A stretch of DNA of 64,000 nt from Rana temporaria (lineage: Eukaryota > Chordata > Amphibia > Anura > Ranidae), in the NCBI RefSeq assembly GCF_905171775.1, contig NC_053495.1:112540614-112604613 (forward strand), read 5' to 3'. Below, one piece after another: positions 21,851 through 33,210 of this stretch. The notes beneath the pieces are model-generated. The model was not told where the DNA came from, did no database searches, and saw only the letters and a list, made by a program, of their open reading frames with translations. A program made the translations under genes and the position numbers. Every line of letters begins with the position of its first letter. Position 1 is the first letter of the stretch.

Positions 21851-24800
21851 CTCAGTACATATTTAAAATACTTCGATGGTACTTCCTCCTGTATTACTCG
21901 TACATCCAATGTTTATATGTCAGGCATCATATGCCTATGTCTCCAGCCACATATTTTATCCATCCTGCCCAGATTTTGTCAAACTTCTTAGGGCTACCTC
22001 TGGCAGCATAGGTAAATTTTTACATTGGCAGAGCATGATTAATCAGCTTAACCCAATTCTGCAGAGAGGGGGGGACGGGTTCTTCCAATGAAGGGCCAGT
22101 GCTTTCTTAGCATAACAAAACACCACCCTCAAAAGGATCTTTTGGGACTTAGATATCTCCTCCTCCTCCAGGTCACCCAGCAGGCATCGGGCTGGAGAGT
22201 AGTTGTTCGGGAGGTCCAGGGTATCTTCCAAAAAAAAAACAGTATAGCTTTCCAATATTTCTCCACTTGGGGACATTGCCATATCATATCTAAGAAGACT
22301 CCCACTGCTCCATGACAACCAGGGCAGTCTGGTGACTCTTGTCCATCCATTCTATGTAGACGCTGGAGGATATAGTATATTCTGTGGAGATAATTAAACT
22401 GTAGCAGTTTGTCTCAAGCTGACATTATTGATGGCACGAGTTAACTGGAATAAACCTATAATTTTCCCTTTTCAGTCTGAGTATGTCCCGAGGTTGCCCC
22501 CGGATGCCCCACTAAAGGGTAGTCTCTCGTTTTCGTTATCTGGGGGTTGAAGTTCAGCTACCATTAAGCCCCTAGCTATTTCAAACTTGTCTGTAATGCC
22601 ATTGTTAATTCTCAGTCAGGCACAGGGTTCAGCATACAGTAATTTCACCCACGCTATGAATCTAGGGCCAAAGCCCAGCCGCCCAAGGACCGCAATGAAG
22701 TATGGCCATTTAATACGGTTTTGATACGGTTGACCACAAACTATTGCTTATTCGGCTAGCTGAAGTAGCCAAAATCGCGGAATGTGACTTACCCTGGTTC
22801 TCCTCCTTTTTGGAAAACTGATCACAAGTAGTGAAACTGGGACCATTCACTTCTGAAAAACGCACGGTGTCATGCGGAGTCCCTCAAGGATCCCCTCTAT
22901 CGCCGGTGCTGTTTAATATCTATCTTCGCCCTCTTTTTGAAATTATCAGCAGCCAAAAGCTGCTCTACCATTCCTATGCGGATGACACACAATTGTATTT
23001 TCATATCTGCAACAAAAAGGATCACCATCTCAATCTAGATAAATGTCTCTCTTTGATAGAGAACTGGATGACAAAGAGTTATCTTAAACTCAACGGCTCA
23101 AAAACAGAACTTCTCCTGTATCACGCCAATCAGAAGAATCAACTGGCAACAACCTGGACACCTCCGCCCATTCTAGGAAAAATCATCACCCCTAGCACCA
23201 AAGTCAAAAGTCTCGGGGTCTTCTTTGACACCCACATGACAATGGATGCACAAATAGGGTCAGTAGTCAGCGGATCACACCATCTGCTAAGCTTATTACG
23301 CAGACTAATCCCATTTATTCCTAAAGAAGACATAGCAGTCGTGGTGGGAACAATTGTTAACTCCAGGCTGGACTATGAAAATGCCCTCTATCTCGGACTC
23401 CCAAAGTACCAAATCACGCGCCTGCAGGTCTTTCAGAACACGGCCGCGCGTCTGGTGACTGGGAAAAAAACATGGGAATCAATCTCCCCTTCACTGAGAA
23501 GCCTTCACTGGCTACGAGTGAAAGACAGAATCACTTTCAAAGCACTCTGTCTAACGCATAAATGTATTTGGGGAAATGCACCCCAATACCTATGCGACAA
23601 AATAAAAGCCTACAACCCCAATCTCGCTCTGCGATCCTCCAACCAAAATTTACTCCAAATCCCCAAAACCAGATACAAGTCCAAAGGAGAAAGAAGATTT
23701 GCTGTCAAAGGCCCTCTACTTTGGAACACTTTGCCAACCTCCATTCGTTTGGAGGAGAACCACTTAGCCTTTAGGAGAAAGATCAAAACCCACCTCTTCT
23801 GAGCTCAAGGGAGAAGTGCTCAAACAAGCACCCAGAGGCGATTCAGTTCGCATGTGTAGCGCTATATACATTTTTCACTCACTCACTTAATCAAATGCCT
23901 TATGCATATCCAAGGACACCACCACACGGGTATCCGGGTAAGGGCCCTCAGACTGCAATATAGTGAAGAGGCGACGGAGGTTTATGGCCGTCGACCTCTC
24001 AGGTATAAAACCCGTCTGATCCTGGTGAATCACAGAAGCAATCACCGAGTTCAGCTTTTTGGCCAAGAGTTTTGCCAAGATTTTTGCATCCACATTAATT
24101 AAAGATATTGGTCTGTACGATTCGCATAGATCATGGTCCTTGTGCGGCTTGGGAATCAACACTATGGGTGCTTCTCTCAGAGATTCCGGAAGTATACCCC
24201 GGTCAAAGGCATCCCTATACATCTCAAGCAGTTTAGGTGCTAGGCTTTCCGTGTAAGTACCATACCACTGTGCTGGAAGGCCATCCATTCCCGGGGTCTT
24301 ATTTGGGTTCAGGGATTTTATGTCTGATATAATTTCTTCCATAGTGAAGTTCAAGTTCTCCCACCGCCTCCTCCGATAGTTTCAAGAGGGATATTGGAGC
24401 TAGGTAGTCCCGCACCTCTTCCCCCCAATAATCTGCCTTGAAGGAGTAGAGATCAGTGTAGAAGGAGACAAAGGCATTAGCAATGTCCGATTGTGACGTG
24501 CAAATTTGTTTTTGCTCATCGTATATGAGAGTATCAAAAATACGTTGTGATTGATAAAGCAATTTTTTCTGTGTTTTTTCCACTAAGACTAAGTCTAATT
24601 GGCGTACCCCCTCCCTCCATGCTCTATGAGTGTCAGGGCCAGGGTTTTAGATGTATTCCACCTCCGCTTCCGTAGCAACCTGTTCCGATTCCCTAACCTT
24701 CCACTCTCTATCTGACTGGAACTGTTTAATCTCACTTGACATAGTGCCCCTGAGTGTGGCTTTAAAAGCGTCCCATGTGACTCCCACCGGGACTTCCCCT

Positions 24801-25290
24801 CTATGCTCCCTCCAAAAGGTATTGATGGAGGCCGCTGTGGCCCTCTCGAAGCACTTCTCCTTGAGCCACAAAGGGCTCAACCTCAACAAGGTATAACTTC
24901 TTGGTCTCTCCATATCAATGGTTAGAAGCAGAGGAGAGTGGTCTGAGATAGCCCTTGGCAGGTACTGGACCTCAACCACCCGAGGCAGCAGGCCCTTGGA
25001 CACAAAACACACATCTATTCTGGAAAGGGAGTTGAACGTGGAAGAAAAGCAAGAGTACGCTTTGGTGTTAGGGTTTTTCCACCTCCATATCATACTGCCT
25101 CACACTAGCTTCCAGTGGAGAGACACTTTTAGGAGCCATCCCAAACCTATAATTTTCAGAGGACAGCACTGCATTAAAATCCCCCGCCAAAATAATAGGT
25201 CCTTCCACCATCGGAAGCACCTCTGCCATCAGTGTTTCCCAGACGCCCACTGAAAATGGGGTTTGTATATAAACCGCTACAAACATATAC
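21850..25290 (-). pseudogene. L1-clade ORF2 remnant, split by an L2 insertion
   Basis: On the minus strand from 25286 down: endonuclease (ILAGDFNAVL, SRIDVCF, SDHSPLLLTIDM), linker, RT start (NKTPGMDGLPAQWYG, YRPISLINVDAKILAKLLA, DQTGFIPERS, VSLDMHKAFD ending at 23887). The next codons appear past the L2 at about 22709 (EWPYF, LGRLGFGPRFIAWVKLLY). The C-terminus near 22320 has CPGCHGAVGVFLDMIWQCP, the L1 zinc-knuckle type, then a KKFDKIW tail. Much of the RT palm and thumb between about 22560 and 22350 is deleted, and there are several frameshifts and stops. The 5' end is truncated at 25290 in the endonuclease. Confidence 0.88.
22715..23886 (+). pseudogene. 5'-truncated L2-clade LINE (RT C-terminal half and 3' tail)
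   Basis: Begins inside the RT at FDTVDHKLLL. After a stop near 22820 an open frame (22831-23802, 323 codons) carries VPQGSPLSPVLFNIYLRPL, YADDTQLYFH (catalytic YADD), LKLNGSKTE, VKSLGVFFD, NSRLDYENALYLGLP, QNTAARLVTG, SLHWLRVKDRITFKALCL and a LWNTLPTSIR end, the usual L2 order. The 3' tail ends GTAGCGCTATATACA then CACTCACTCACT. TTAAT at 22710-22714 and 23887-23891 is a likely short target duplication. It interrupts the L1 just after its AFD codons. Confidence 0.9.
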
Positions 25291-25621
25291 GCACATGAAC
25301 TTTAATGGCATCCCAATCTTAGTCAGTAGGGATCACTATTGAGTTGGCTCACCCTTTACAGCTATAACCACTTCAACTCTTCTGGGAAGGCTGCCCACAA
25401 GGTTTAGGAGTGTGTCTATGAGAATGTTTGACTATTCTTCCAGAAGCGCATTTTGTGGGGTCAGGCACTGATTTGGAAAAGAAGGCATGGCTCCCATTCT
25501 CCACTTTAATTAATCCCAAATTTATTCTATCGGGTTAAGGTCAGGGCTCTGTGCAGGCCAGTCAAGTTCCTCCACCTCAAACTCGCTCATCCATGTCTTT
25601 ATGGACCTTGCTTTGTGCACT

Positions 25622-26575
25622 GGCCAAAACATTTGATGGAGGGAGGATTATGGTGTGGGGTTGTTTTTCAGGGATTGGACTCTTAAATAATCAGCATACA
25701 AAGACATTTTGAACAATTTCATGCCCCCAACTTTGTGGGGACAGTTTTGGGATGGCCCCTTCTTGTTCCAACATGGCTGCACACCAGTGCACAAAGCAAG
25801 GTCCATAAAGACATGGATGAGCGAGTTTGAGGTGGAGGATCTTGGCTGGTCTGCACAGACCTCTTACCTTAAAGCGGGGGTTCACCCTAAAACATCTATG
25901 TACAGTTACATCCAGCATACTGCCGACATCAACAGTATGCTGGATTTTTTTTTTCAGCTGTACTTACGTTTTTTGGCGTTCTATTCACCCGGCTTCCGGG
26001 TTCTCACTCCCCCGGGGAGTAGACGTTCCTAAGACGAGGCATAGATGATTGACGTCGGGTAAAACGCGTCATCCCTTCCGAAAATATCAGAGGGGGACTT
26101 GGCACTTTACGGCGCCTGCGCAGTCAGCTCTACACGGCAGGCGCAGGCGCCGTATAGCGCCGTAAAGAGCAAAGTCCCCCTCGGATATTTTTGGAAGGCA
26201 ATGACGCGCTTTACCCGCACGTCAATAGTCTCCTGGGAGGATCAACACTCACTCCCAGGAGACATTGCGCAGAGCTCCCCGTCGGGGAAAAGGAGCGACA
26301 CGCCCACTCCCCGCAAGGAAGAAGACCCGGAAGTAAGGCTGAAGACAGGTAAGTTTACACATTTAAAAAAAAATGACAAAGCTACAAGCCTTTATTAAAG
26401 CTGGAGATAGGTTAGGTAAAAAGTTAATTTTGAGGGTGAACCTCCGCTTTATCCTGATAGAACACCTTTGTGATGAATTTGTGTGGAGACTGCGAACCAG
26501 GCCTTCTAGTCCACATCATGCCTGACCTCACACATGCTCTTCTGATAGAATGGTCAAACATTCCCATACACACAC
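25622..26575 (+). pseudogene. Tc1/mariner-type transposase relic in the foldback centre
   Basis: Plus-strand pieces read MVWGCFSGIG (stops follow), NFMPPTLWGQFWDGPFLFQH, then HKARSIKTWMSEFEVEDLGW up to 25868. After the MITE the frame resumes as LIEHLCDEFVWRLRTRPSSP and PDLTHALLIEWSNIPIHTL, the C-terminal end of a Tc1-like DDE transposase. In the right arm (26640-26905, plus) the equivalent reads SPDLNPIE then a stop. All copies are dead. Confidence 0.8.
25869..26451. mobile_element. Palindromic MITE (AGCGGGGGTTCACCC ends)
   Basis: TTAA at 25869-25872 and a degraded TTAT at the right end (26449-26452). Ends AGCGGGGGTTCACCC / GGGTGAACCTCCGCT. The central part is a long imperfect palindrome around GCAGGCGCAGGCGCC (CGGAAAATATC and GAGGGGGACTTGGCACTTTA on the left, mirrored to 26210). 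Interrupts the transposase relic. Confidence 0.85.
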
Positions 26576-26962
26576 TCCAATCCCTGAAAAACAACCCCAC
26601 ACCATAATCCTCCCTCCATCAAATGTTTTGGCCAGTGCACAAAGCAAGGTCCATAAAGACATGGATGAGCGAGTTTGAGGTGGAGGAACTTGACTGGCCT
26701 GCACAGAGCCCTGACCTTAACCCGATAGAATAAATTTGGGATTAATTAAAGTGGAGAATGGGAGCCAGGCCTTCTTGTCCAAATCAGTGCCTGACCCCAC
26801 AAAATGCGCTTCTGGAAGAATAGTCAAACATTCTCATAGACACACTCCTAAACCTTGTGGGCAGCCTTCTCAGATGAGTTGAAGCTGTTATAGCTGCAAA
26901 GGGTGGGCCAACTCAATAGTGAACCCTACGAACTAAGACTGGGGTGCCATTAAAGTTCATGC

Positions 26963-27930
26963 ACGTGTAAAGGCAGGAGTCACAATATTTTTGGTAATAT
27001 GCAAAAAAATTATTAAAGGATGAGGCGCTAGTGATTTCCAGTGAATCAATACAAATACAAAATAAATAGCAAGCTAAAAGTTCATTGGTGATAAATCCCA
27101 ACACCGAGTAGTGATGCTCAAATTGGCTTTCTATTTCTTCACCACGAGTGCTCAATAGATGGGTGGCCACTCACCAGTTGACTTCTTTTTACAGGAAGGT
27201 CAAACAGTGCTTCAGGAATAACAATAGATTCCACTAACAGCACAGTACTGCTTCACTGGCCCCTCGAGATGAAACAAGGATAAGAAAAATGACTCCACAA
27301 GAGACATAGAGAAAGGTCTCATAGTGTAATAATTTTAATGGATAAAAATGACGATTACACTCACATGTTATAGTGCCGACCCGGGCACCAGGTGTAATCA
27401 GCATTTGCAAGCTGGCTAGTCCTAGCGGGATAGCGTGGAGCGTGCATCTCTCCTAAGGGCAAAGCCTAGATTGGATGTGGGATGAGGACCTGGAATGGCG
27501 GCTCCTCTGCTCCGACATATGTTTTGCCGTATTGGCATCTTCAGTTCTTTGTGTTCAAAATGTAAGTTAATGTGCTCTAGGTATAGGTATATTAGCTCTG
27601 CAATAATCTAGTCTGTTCAGTGGGCTAATATTTATTGAATGGCATTTAGATTTTGACTAAAGTGACCGAGACCTGGGGTTCCCAAAGTTTTTAATTCAAG
27701 AACCCAAATAAAAAAAAAATGTTGGGATCCAGGAAGAGAAATTAGAAAAATGTCAGCAAAGCCATAAGGGCAAACACACTGGCCAAATAATAACTAAAAC
27801 ATTAAATAAAAATCACACAAACACCAAAAGTATTTGTTTCCATTCAAAAATAGTTATTGTTGGTTATCATTTGTAACATTGTAAAGTGAAAACCTAACTT
27901 ATTATTGATTAAAAATGGAAGATAGAGAAT
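26963..27930. other. Unassigned sequence
   Basis: No frame or terminal repeat recognised. The stretch near 27500-27545 (ACATATGTTTTGCCGTATTG) and AT-rich flanks look like old repeat. Nothing supportable as a gene. Confidence 0.35.
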
Positions 27931-28624
27931 AGGGGCCAGATTCACCAAAGAGATACGACGGCGTATCTCCTGATACGCCGTTGTATCTCTGTTTCTATCT
28001 ATGCGACTGATTCATAGAATCAGTTACGCATAGATATCCATAAGATCCGACAGGTGTAATTGTTTTACACTGTCGGATCTTAGGATGCAGTACTGCGGCC
28101 GCAGCTGGGGGGAGTTCGCGTCGTAAACCAGCGTCGGGTATGCAAATTAGGAGTTACGGCGATCCACGACGGATTTTCGCGTTCGCTACGTCGCCGCTAG
28201 TCTAGTTTCCCGTCGCAAAGTTAGTCATTATTTGACCTGCCCTAACTTTACACAGCAATCGTATTGCTGTATAAAGTATGGCCGTCGTTCCCGCGTCGAA
28301 ATTTTAAATTTAATGTCGTTTGTGTAACACGTCCGGGAATACGGAAGTACGCTACGCGCGTCGCCGTTCGAAAAAATGACGTCACGGCGGGCAAAGCACG
28401 ACGGGAATTGTGAACCTGAGCATGCGCAGTAGGTCCGGCGCGGGAGCGCGCCTAATTTAAATGGCACACGCCCATCTGAATTGGCCCGCCTTGCGCCGGA
28501 GGCCGCCGGCGTAGTTTTCATCGCAAGTGCTTTGTGAATCAGGCACTTGCGATGAAAACTTGCGGCGGTGTAATGTATCTAGGATACGTTACGCCGCCGC
28601 GATTCTACGTGAATCTGGCCCTAG
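27931..28624. mobile_element. Foldback element, GGGCCAGATTCAC ends
   Basis: GGGCCAGATTCACC at the left and GTGAATCTGGCCC at the right enclose about 690 bp rich in CpG and inverted pieces (ACGACGGCGTATCTCCTGAT; CACTTGCGATGAAAACTTGC and its mirror GTTTTCATCGCAAGTGC at 28514). A related element is at 38014-38750. Confidence 0.8.
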
Positions 28625-28734
28625 GTTCCTAATTGTCATTCCAATAGGCTTGTGAGAGACCTGGGGCACGTCTGGGCACCTCAAGGAGAATAAAGATATT
28701 GAATGTGCCAACACTGCCCTAAAAGGAGAGTAGC

Positions 28735-29670
28735 TTAACCACTTAAGCCCTGGACTATTTTGTAGCTAAAGGACCAGGCCCCTTTTTGCAATTCGGCACT
28801 GCATCACTTTAACTGACAATTGCGTGGTCGTGCGACGTGGTTTCCAAACAAAATGTACGTCCTTTTTCCCCACAAGTAGAGCTTTCTTTTGGTGGTATTT
28901 GATCACCTCTGCGGTTTTCATTTTTTGCGCTATAAACAAAAATAGAGCGACAATTTTGACAAACAATCAATATTGTTTACTTTTTGCTATAATAAATATC
29001 CCCCAAAAATATATAAAAAAACTTTTTTTTTCCTCAGTTTAGGACAATACATATTCTTCTACATATTTTTGTAAAAAAAAAATCACAATACGTGTTTATT
29101 GATTGGTTTGCGCAAAAGTTATAGCGTCTACAAAATAGGGGATAGTTTTATGGCATTTTTATTAATATTTTTTTTTACTAGTAATGGTGGCGATCAGTGA
29201 TTTTTATTGTGACTGCGACATTATGGCGGACACATCGGACACTTTTGACACTATTTTGGGGCCATTGTAATTTTTACAGCGATCAGTGCTATAAAAATGC
29301 ACTGATTACTGTGAAAATTACACTGATAGTGAGGGGGTTAACCTGTAGAGGGCGCTGAAGGGGTTAAATGTTTCCTAGGGAGTGATTACTACTGTGTGGG
29401 GACATGGTTTGGCGTGTGACGTCACTGATCGTCGTTCCCTATGACAGGGAACAGACAATCAGTGACACTCACACTAGGATGAACGGGGAAAGGTTTGTTT
29501 ACACTTTCCTCTCCCCGTTCTTTAGCTCTGTGACCCGATCGCGGGACACTGGCGGCGACCAGTCCGCGGGTCCCGCAGGCGCGGTCACGGAGCTCAGGAC
29601 CAGGTCGCGAGCACGACCCACGGCTCTTCTGCTGGCATATATCGGCGTAAAGGGGTCCTTAAGTGGTTAA
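28735..29670. mobile_element. Non-autonomous TTAA element, CCACTTAAG ends (copy 2)
   Basis: TTAA at 28735-28738 and 29667-29670; ends CCACTTAAGCCC / CCTTAAGTGG. The interior matches the element at 5220-6209 in reverse orientation (GAGCTTTCTTTTGGTGGTAT here, its complement there). No transposase encoded. Confidence 0.85.
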
Positions 29671-30064
29671 AGGGTCATAGATACAATGCCTTGAAAAAGT
29701 ATTCATACCCCCTTGAAATTTTCCACATTTTGTCATGTTACAGCCAAAAACCTAAATGTATTTTATTGGGATTTTATGTCTTAGACCAACACAAAGTGGC
29801 ACATAGTTGGAAGGAAAATTACAAATAAATATCTGAAGAGTGTGGCGTGCATTTGTATTCAGCCCCCTTTACTCTGTTACCCCTAATTAAAATCAAGCGG
29901 AACAAATTGCTTTCAGAAGTCACCTGATTAGTAATAAAAAGAGTCCACCTGTGTGTAATTTAATTTCAGTATAAATACAGCTGTTCTGTGAAGCACTCAG
30001 AGGTTTGTTAGAGAACCTTAGTGAACAAACAGCATCATATAGGCCAAGGAACACACAAGACAGG

Positions 30065-30574
30065 TTAAAGCGGGGGTTCACCCTGTTAAAAAAAAAAATG
30101 TTTTTTTTTATTAGACCATTACATTCGGCATCGTAGCGCGAGCTACGGTATGCCGGTCTTACATTTTTTATCCCCGTACTCACTGTGCTATGGCTCATTG
30201 AAGATTCCGGGGAATGGGCGTTCCTATGGTGAGAGAAGGTGATTGACAGCCGGCCCTGGCACGTCACGCTTCTCCGGAAATAGCCGAAATAGGCTTGGCT
30301 ATTCACGGCGCCTGCGCATAGACTGTGCGCAGGCGCCGTGAAGAACCGAGACCTACTCCGGCTGTCTTCGGGGAGCGTGACGTGCCAGAGCCGGCCGTCA
30401 ATCATCCTCCCTTTCCATAGGCACGCCCATTCCCCGCGGGAGTCGGATTCTTCAATGAGCGATAGCACAGTGAGTACGGGGATTAAAAATTTAAGACCGG
30501 CATACCGTAGCTCGCGCGATTTTTGCCAAATGTAATGGTCTAATGATGTGAAGGAGGGTGAACCACCGCTTTAA
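30065..30574. mobile_element. Palindromic MITE (AGCGGGGGTTCACCC ends), full hairpin
   Basis: TTAA at 30065-30068 and 30571-30574. Ends AGCGGGGGTTCACCC / GGGTGAACCACCGCT. Almost the whole element is one imperfect palindrome: TACGGTATGCCGGTCTT on the left mirrors AAGACCGGCATACCGTA at 30492, around GCGCCTGCGCA / TGCGCAGGCGC. Inserted in the Tc1 5' region. Confidence 0.88.
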
Positions 30575-31221
30575 GTATAAAGTTGTGGAAAAGTTTAAAG
30601 CAGGGTTAGGTTATAAAAAAAAAATCCTAAGCTTTAAGCATCTCACGGAGCACTGTTCAATCCATCATTCAAAAATGGCAAAAGTATGGCACAACTGCAA
30701 ACCTACGAAGACATGACTAGCCACCTAAACTGACAGGCCGGACAAGGAGAGCATTAATCAGAGAAGCAGCCAAGAGGCGCATGGTAACTCTGGAGAAGCT
30801 GCAGAGATTCACAGCTCAGGTGGGAGAATCTGTCCACAAGACAACTATTAGTCATGCACTCCACAAATCTGGCCTTTTATGGAACCGTGGCAAGAAAAAG
30901 CCATTGTTGAAAGAAAGCCATAAGACATCCCATTTTCAGTTTGCGAGAAACTATGTGGGGGGCACAGCAAACATGTGGAAGAAGGTGCTCTGGCCAGATG
31001 AGACCCAAATTTTACTTTTTGGCCTAAAAGCAAAACGCTATGTGTGGCGGAAAACTAACATTGCACATCACCCTGAACACACCATCCCCACCTTGAAACA
31101 TGGCGGTAGCAGAATCATGTTGTTTGAATGCTTTTCTTCAGCAGGGACAGGGAAGCTGGTCAGAGTTGATGGGAAGCTGGATGGAGCCAAATACAGGGCA
31201 ATCTTAGAAGAAAACCTGTCA

Positions 31222-31677
31222 AGCCCCATACACACTATCAGTTTTCCTGCAGGTTTTCTCTTCAGGTTTACCAAAACCATCTAATATGCGGTCAAACCTC
31301 AAGAGTTTCAATTTGTATGCAATCAGGCAGGCCCTTGCACTACATTGTTTTGGTAAACCTGAAGAGAAAACCAGCAGGAAAACTGATAGGCCCCGTACAC
31401 ACAGCCGAGGAACTCGACGTGCCAAACACATCGAGTTCCTCGGCGTGTTCAGTCCTGGAGCCGCCGAGGAGCTCGGCGGGCCGAGTTCTCCCATAGAACA
31501 ACGAGGAAATAGAGAACATGTTCTCTATTTCCTCGCCGTGGTCCTCGTCGGCATCCTCGGCCAAAAGTGTACACACGGCCGGGTTTCTCGGCAGAATTCA
31601 GCTCTGAACCGAGTTTCTGGCTGAATTCTGCCGAGAAACTCGGTCGTGTGTACGGGGCCATAGTGTGTATGGGGCTT
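31222..31677. mobile_element. MITE with AGCCCCATACACACTAT ends, inside Tc1
   Basis: Left AGCCCCATACACACTATC and right ATAGTGTGTATGGGGCT are inverted. The interior repeats GGTTTTCTCTTCAGGTTTAC and its inverse. It interrupts the transposase frame and is itself interrupted at 31386-31662. Flanks TCA and TTA may be a diverged 3-bp duplication. Confidence 0.8.
31386..31662. mobile_element. MITE of the GGCCCCGTACACA type, nested in another MITE
   Basis: GGCCCCGTACACACAGCCGA and its near inverse CTCGGTCGTGTGTACGGGGCC, flanked by ATA at 31386-31388 and 31660-31662. The outer MITE's ACTGATA / ATAGTGTGT sequence resumes on each side. Same family as 2383-2632 and 6318-6906. Confidence 0.85.
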
Positions 31678-32197
31678 TAGAGTCTGCAAAAGACTTGAGA
31701 CTGGGTTTGGAGGTTCAACTTGCAGCAGGACAACAAACCTATACAGCCAGAGCTACAATGGAATGGTTTCGATCAAAGCATATTCATGTTTTAGAATGGT
31801 CCAGTCAAAGTCCAGACCTAAATCCAAATAAGAATCTGTGGCAAGATTTGAAAATTGCTGTTCACAGATGCTGTCTATCCAATCTGACAGAGCTTTTTGC
31901 AAAGAAGAATGGGCAAAAATGTCACTTTAGATTTGCAAAGCTGCTAGAGACATACATACACTTGCAGCTATAATTGCAGCGCAAGGTGGTTCTTCAAAGT
32001 ATTGACTCAGGGGGACTGAAAAAAAATGAGCACCACATTTTATTTATTTGTGAAAATATTTTAAAACCATTTATCATTTTTCTTCCACTTCACATTTATG
32101 TGTCACTTTGTGTTGGTATATCTCATAAAATCCCAATAAAATACATTTATGTTTTGGTTGTAACATGACAAAATGTAGAAAATTTCAAGAGGTGACT

Positions 32198-32453
32198 GTC
32201 ACTAGAACCCAAGTCTAATCACTGTACAGAGAGCACACATGTGCCACAATTTTTTTTCACAGACACACTATAAAACAGACAAATTTAAGGGTTTATTCAC
32301 ATGGTCATATCAAAACACAGAAAGTAGTATGCATGATCTTGCTAGCAGAAGCTGGCCACAAGGTCCTGGGTAAAAAGTGGTCTGTATGCTGTACACATGT
32401 AACGTTTGAGCAATGTTTACATGTGTACAGTGTGACAGTGTAAATGGCCTTCT
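32198..32453. other. Short spacer, nothing recognised
   Basis: Leads into the GTTGCTAGG array; no gene or element end seen. Confidence 0.35.
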
Positions 32454-33210
32454 GTTGCTAGGATGCAGGTGGCTTTTGAAGAAAGTCATCTAGTATCCTT
32501 CTGCTGCTAGGACGCAGGAGGCTACTGCTGACTAGTGTCATTTTGTTGCTAGGATACAGGCTTCAAAAAACAAGAAGCATATTTATGTTGCTAGGAAGCA
32601 GGAGGCTTCTGCTACCTAGTGTCATTTTGTTGTTAGGACACAGGTGACTTCTGAAAGAAATCAAATAACATCCCTTTGTTGCTAGGACATAAGCTAAAAA
32701 TGAAAGAAGCTGCCAATCTTTATTCTGTTGCTAGGAGGCAGGCAGCTTCTGCTGCTTAGTGTCCTCCTGTTGCTAGAATACAGGCAGCTTCTGAAGGAAG
32801 TCACCTAGCATCCTTGTATTGTTGGGATGCAGGCTCCTTTTGCCAACTAGAATTTTTATGTTGCTATGATGTGAAAGAAGCTGCCTAGCTCTATTCTGTT
32901 GCTAGGAGGCAGGCATCTTCTTCTGCTTAATGTCTTTATGTTGCTAGGACACAATCAGAAGCTGCCAACAAGTTTCTGCATAAAAAATGCTCTATACATT
33001 GTATGAATGTAATGTTTTAGCAAGGTTTACATGTGTACACCATTACAGCATAAATGGTCTTCTGTTGCTAGGATGCAGGCATTTTCTGAAGGAAGCTACC
33101 TAGCATTCTTTTGTTGCTAGGACACGCTAGGTTAATGAAGGAAGCCATCTAGCCTTCTTCTGTTGCTAGAATGCAGGTGACATATGCCGCCTGTTACTAG
33201 GACAGTTGGC
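32454..33210. repeat. Degenerate tandem array with GTTGCTAGGA cores
   Basis: About 16 copies of TGTTGCTAGGAYRCAGG-like cores spaced roughly 30-60 bp, with GGCTTCTGCTG and TTCTGAAGGAAGYCACCTAGC segments between them. Spacing is irregular and copies have diverged, so it is an old minisatellite. A gap of about 120 bp near 32945-33060 has other sequence. The core resembles one half of an RFX X-box (GTTGCYANG); that is motif similarity only. Confidence 0.8.

Larger units (their letters stand above)
25293..26962. mobile_element. Foldback built from Tc1-like transposon sequence
   Basis: About 385 bp at 25293-25681 recurs in reverse complement at 26576-26962 with high similarity (TGAACTTTAATGGCATCCCA left; TGGGGTGCCATTAAAGTTCA right). 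Each arm holds the same Tc1-like transposase 3' half, so the two are inverted copies. The middle holds a third, further decayed piece in plus orientation, plus a MITE. Confidence 0.85.
30660..31975 (+). pseudogene. Tc1-like transposase pseudogene, catalytic Glu lost
   Basis: The clearest frame is 30781-31221: LEKLQRFTAQVGESVHKTTI, LWNRGKKKPLLKESHK, then VLWPDETQILLFGLK with the first catalytic Asp, LKHGGSRIMLFECFSSAGTG and ILEENL. A nested MITE pair cuts in at 31222. After it, the C-terminal part (31679-31900) has HIHVLEWSSQSPDLNPNKNLW. The family motif ends NPIENLW, so the catalytic Glu is Lys here. The second Asp block (QQDN..) sits in another frame. Both the mutation and the frame breaks make it non-functional. 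Confidence 0.85.
29682..32197 (+). mobile_element. Second Tc1-like transposon, inactive, with nested MITEs
   Basis: The left end CAATGCCTTGAAAAAGTATT follows a TA. Right-side sequence (TTGTAACATGACAAAATGTAG) is the inverse of the left subterminal block (TTTTGTCATGTTACAGCCAA), but the outermost right end is lost. Insertions at 30065-30574 and 31222-31677 interrupt it. Confidence 0.85.

Noticed and set aside
22831..23802. 323-codon frame as a functional gene
   Set aside because: It is a 5'-truncated L2 RT fragment preceded by an in-frame stop and lacking the endonuclease and RT start.
30781..31284. Intact host gene for a DDE protein
   Set aside because: Clear Tc1 transposase fragment cut by a MITE at 31222, with the catalytic Glu replaced by Lys downstream.
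32454..33210. RFX-bound enhancer called as a regulatory feature
   Set aside because: Only half-site similarity in a degenerate tandem array; kept as a finding, not annotated as a regulatory element.
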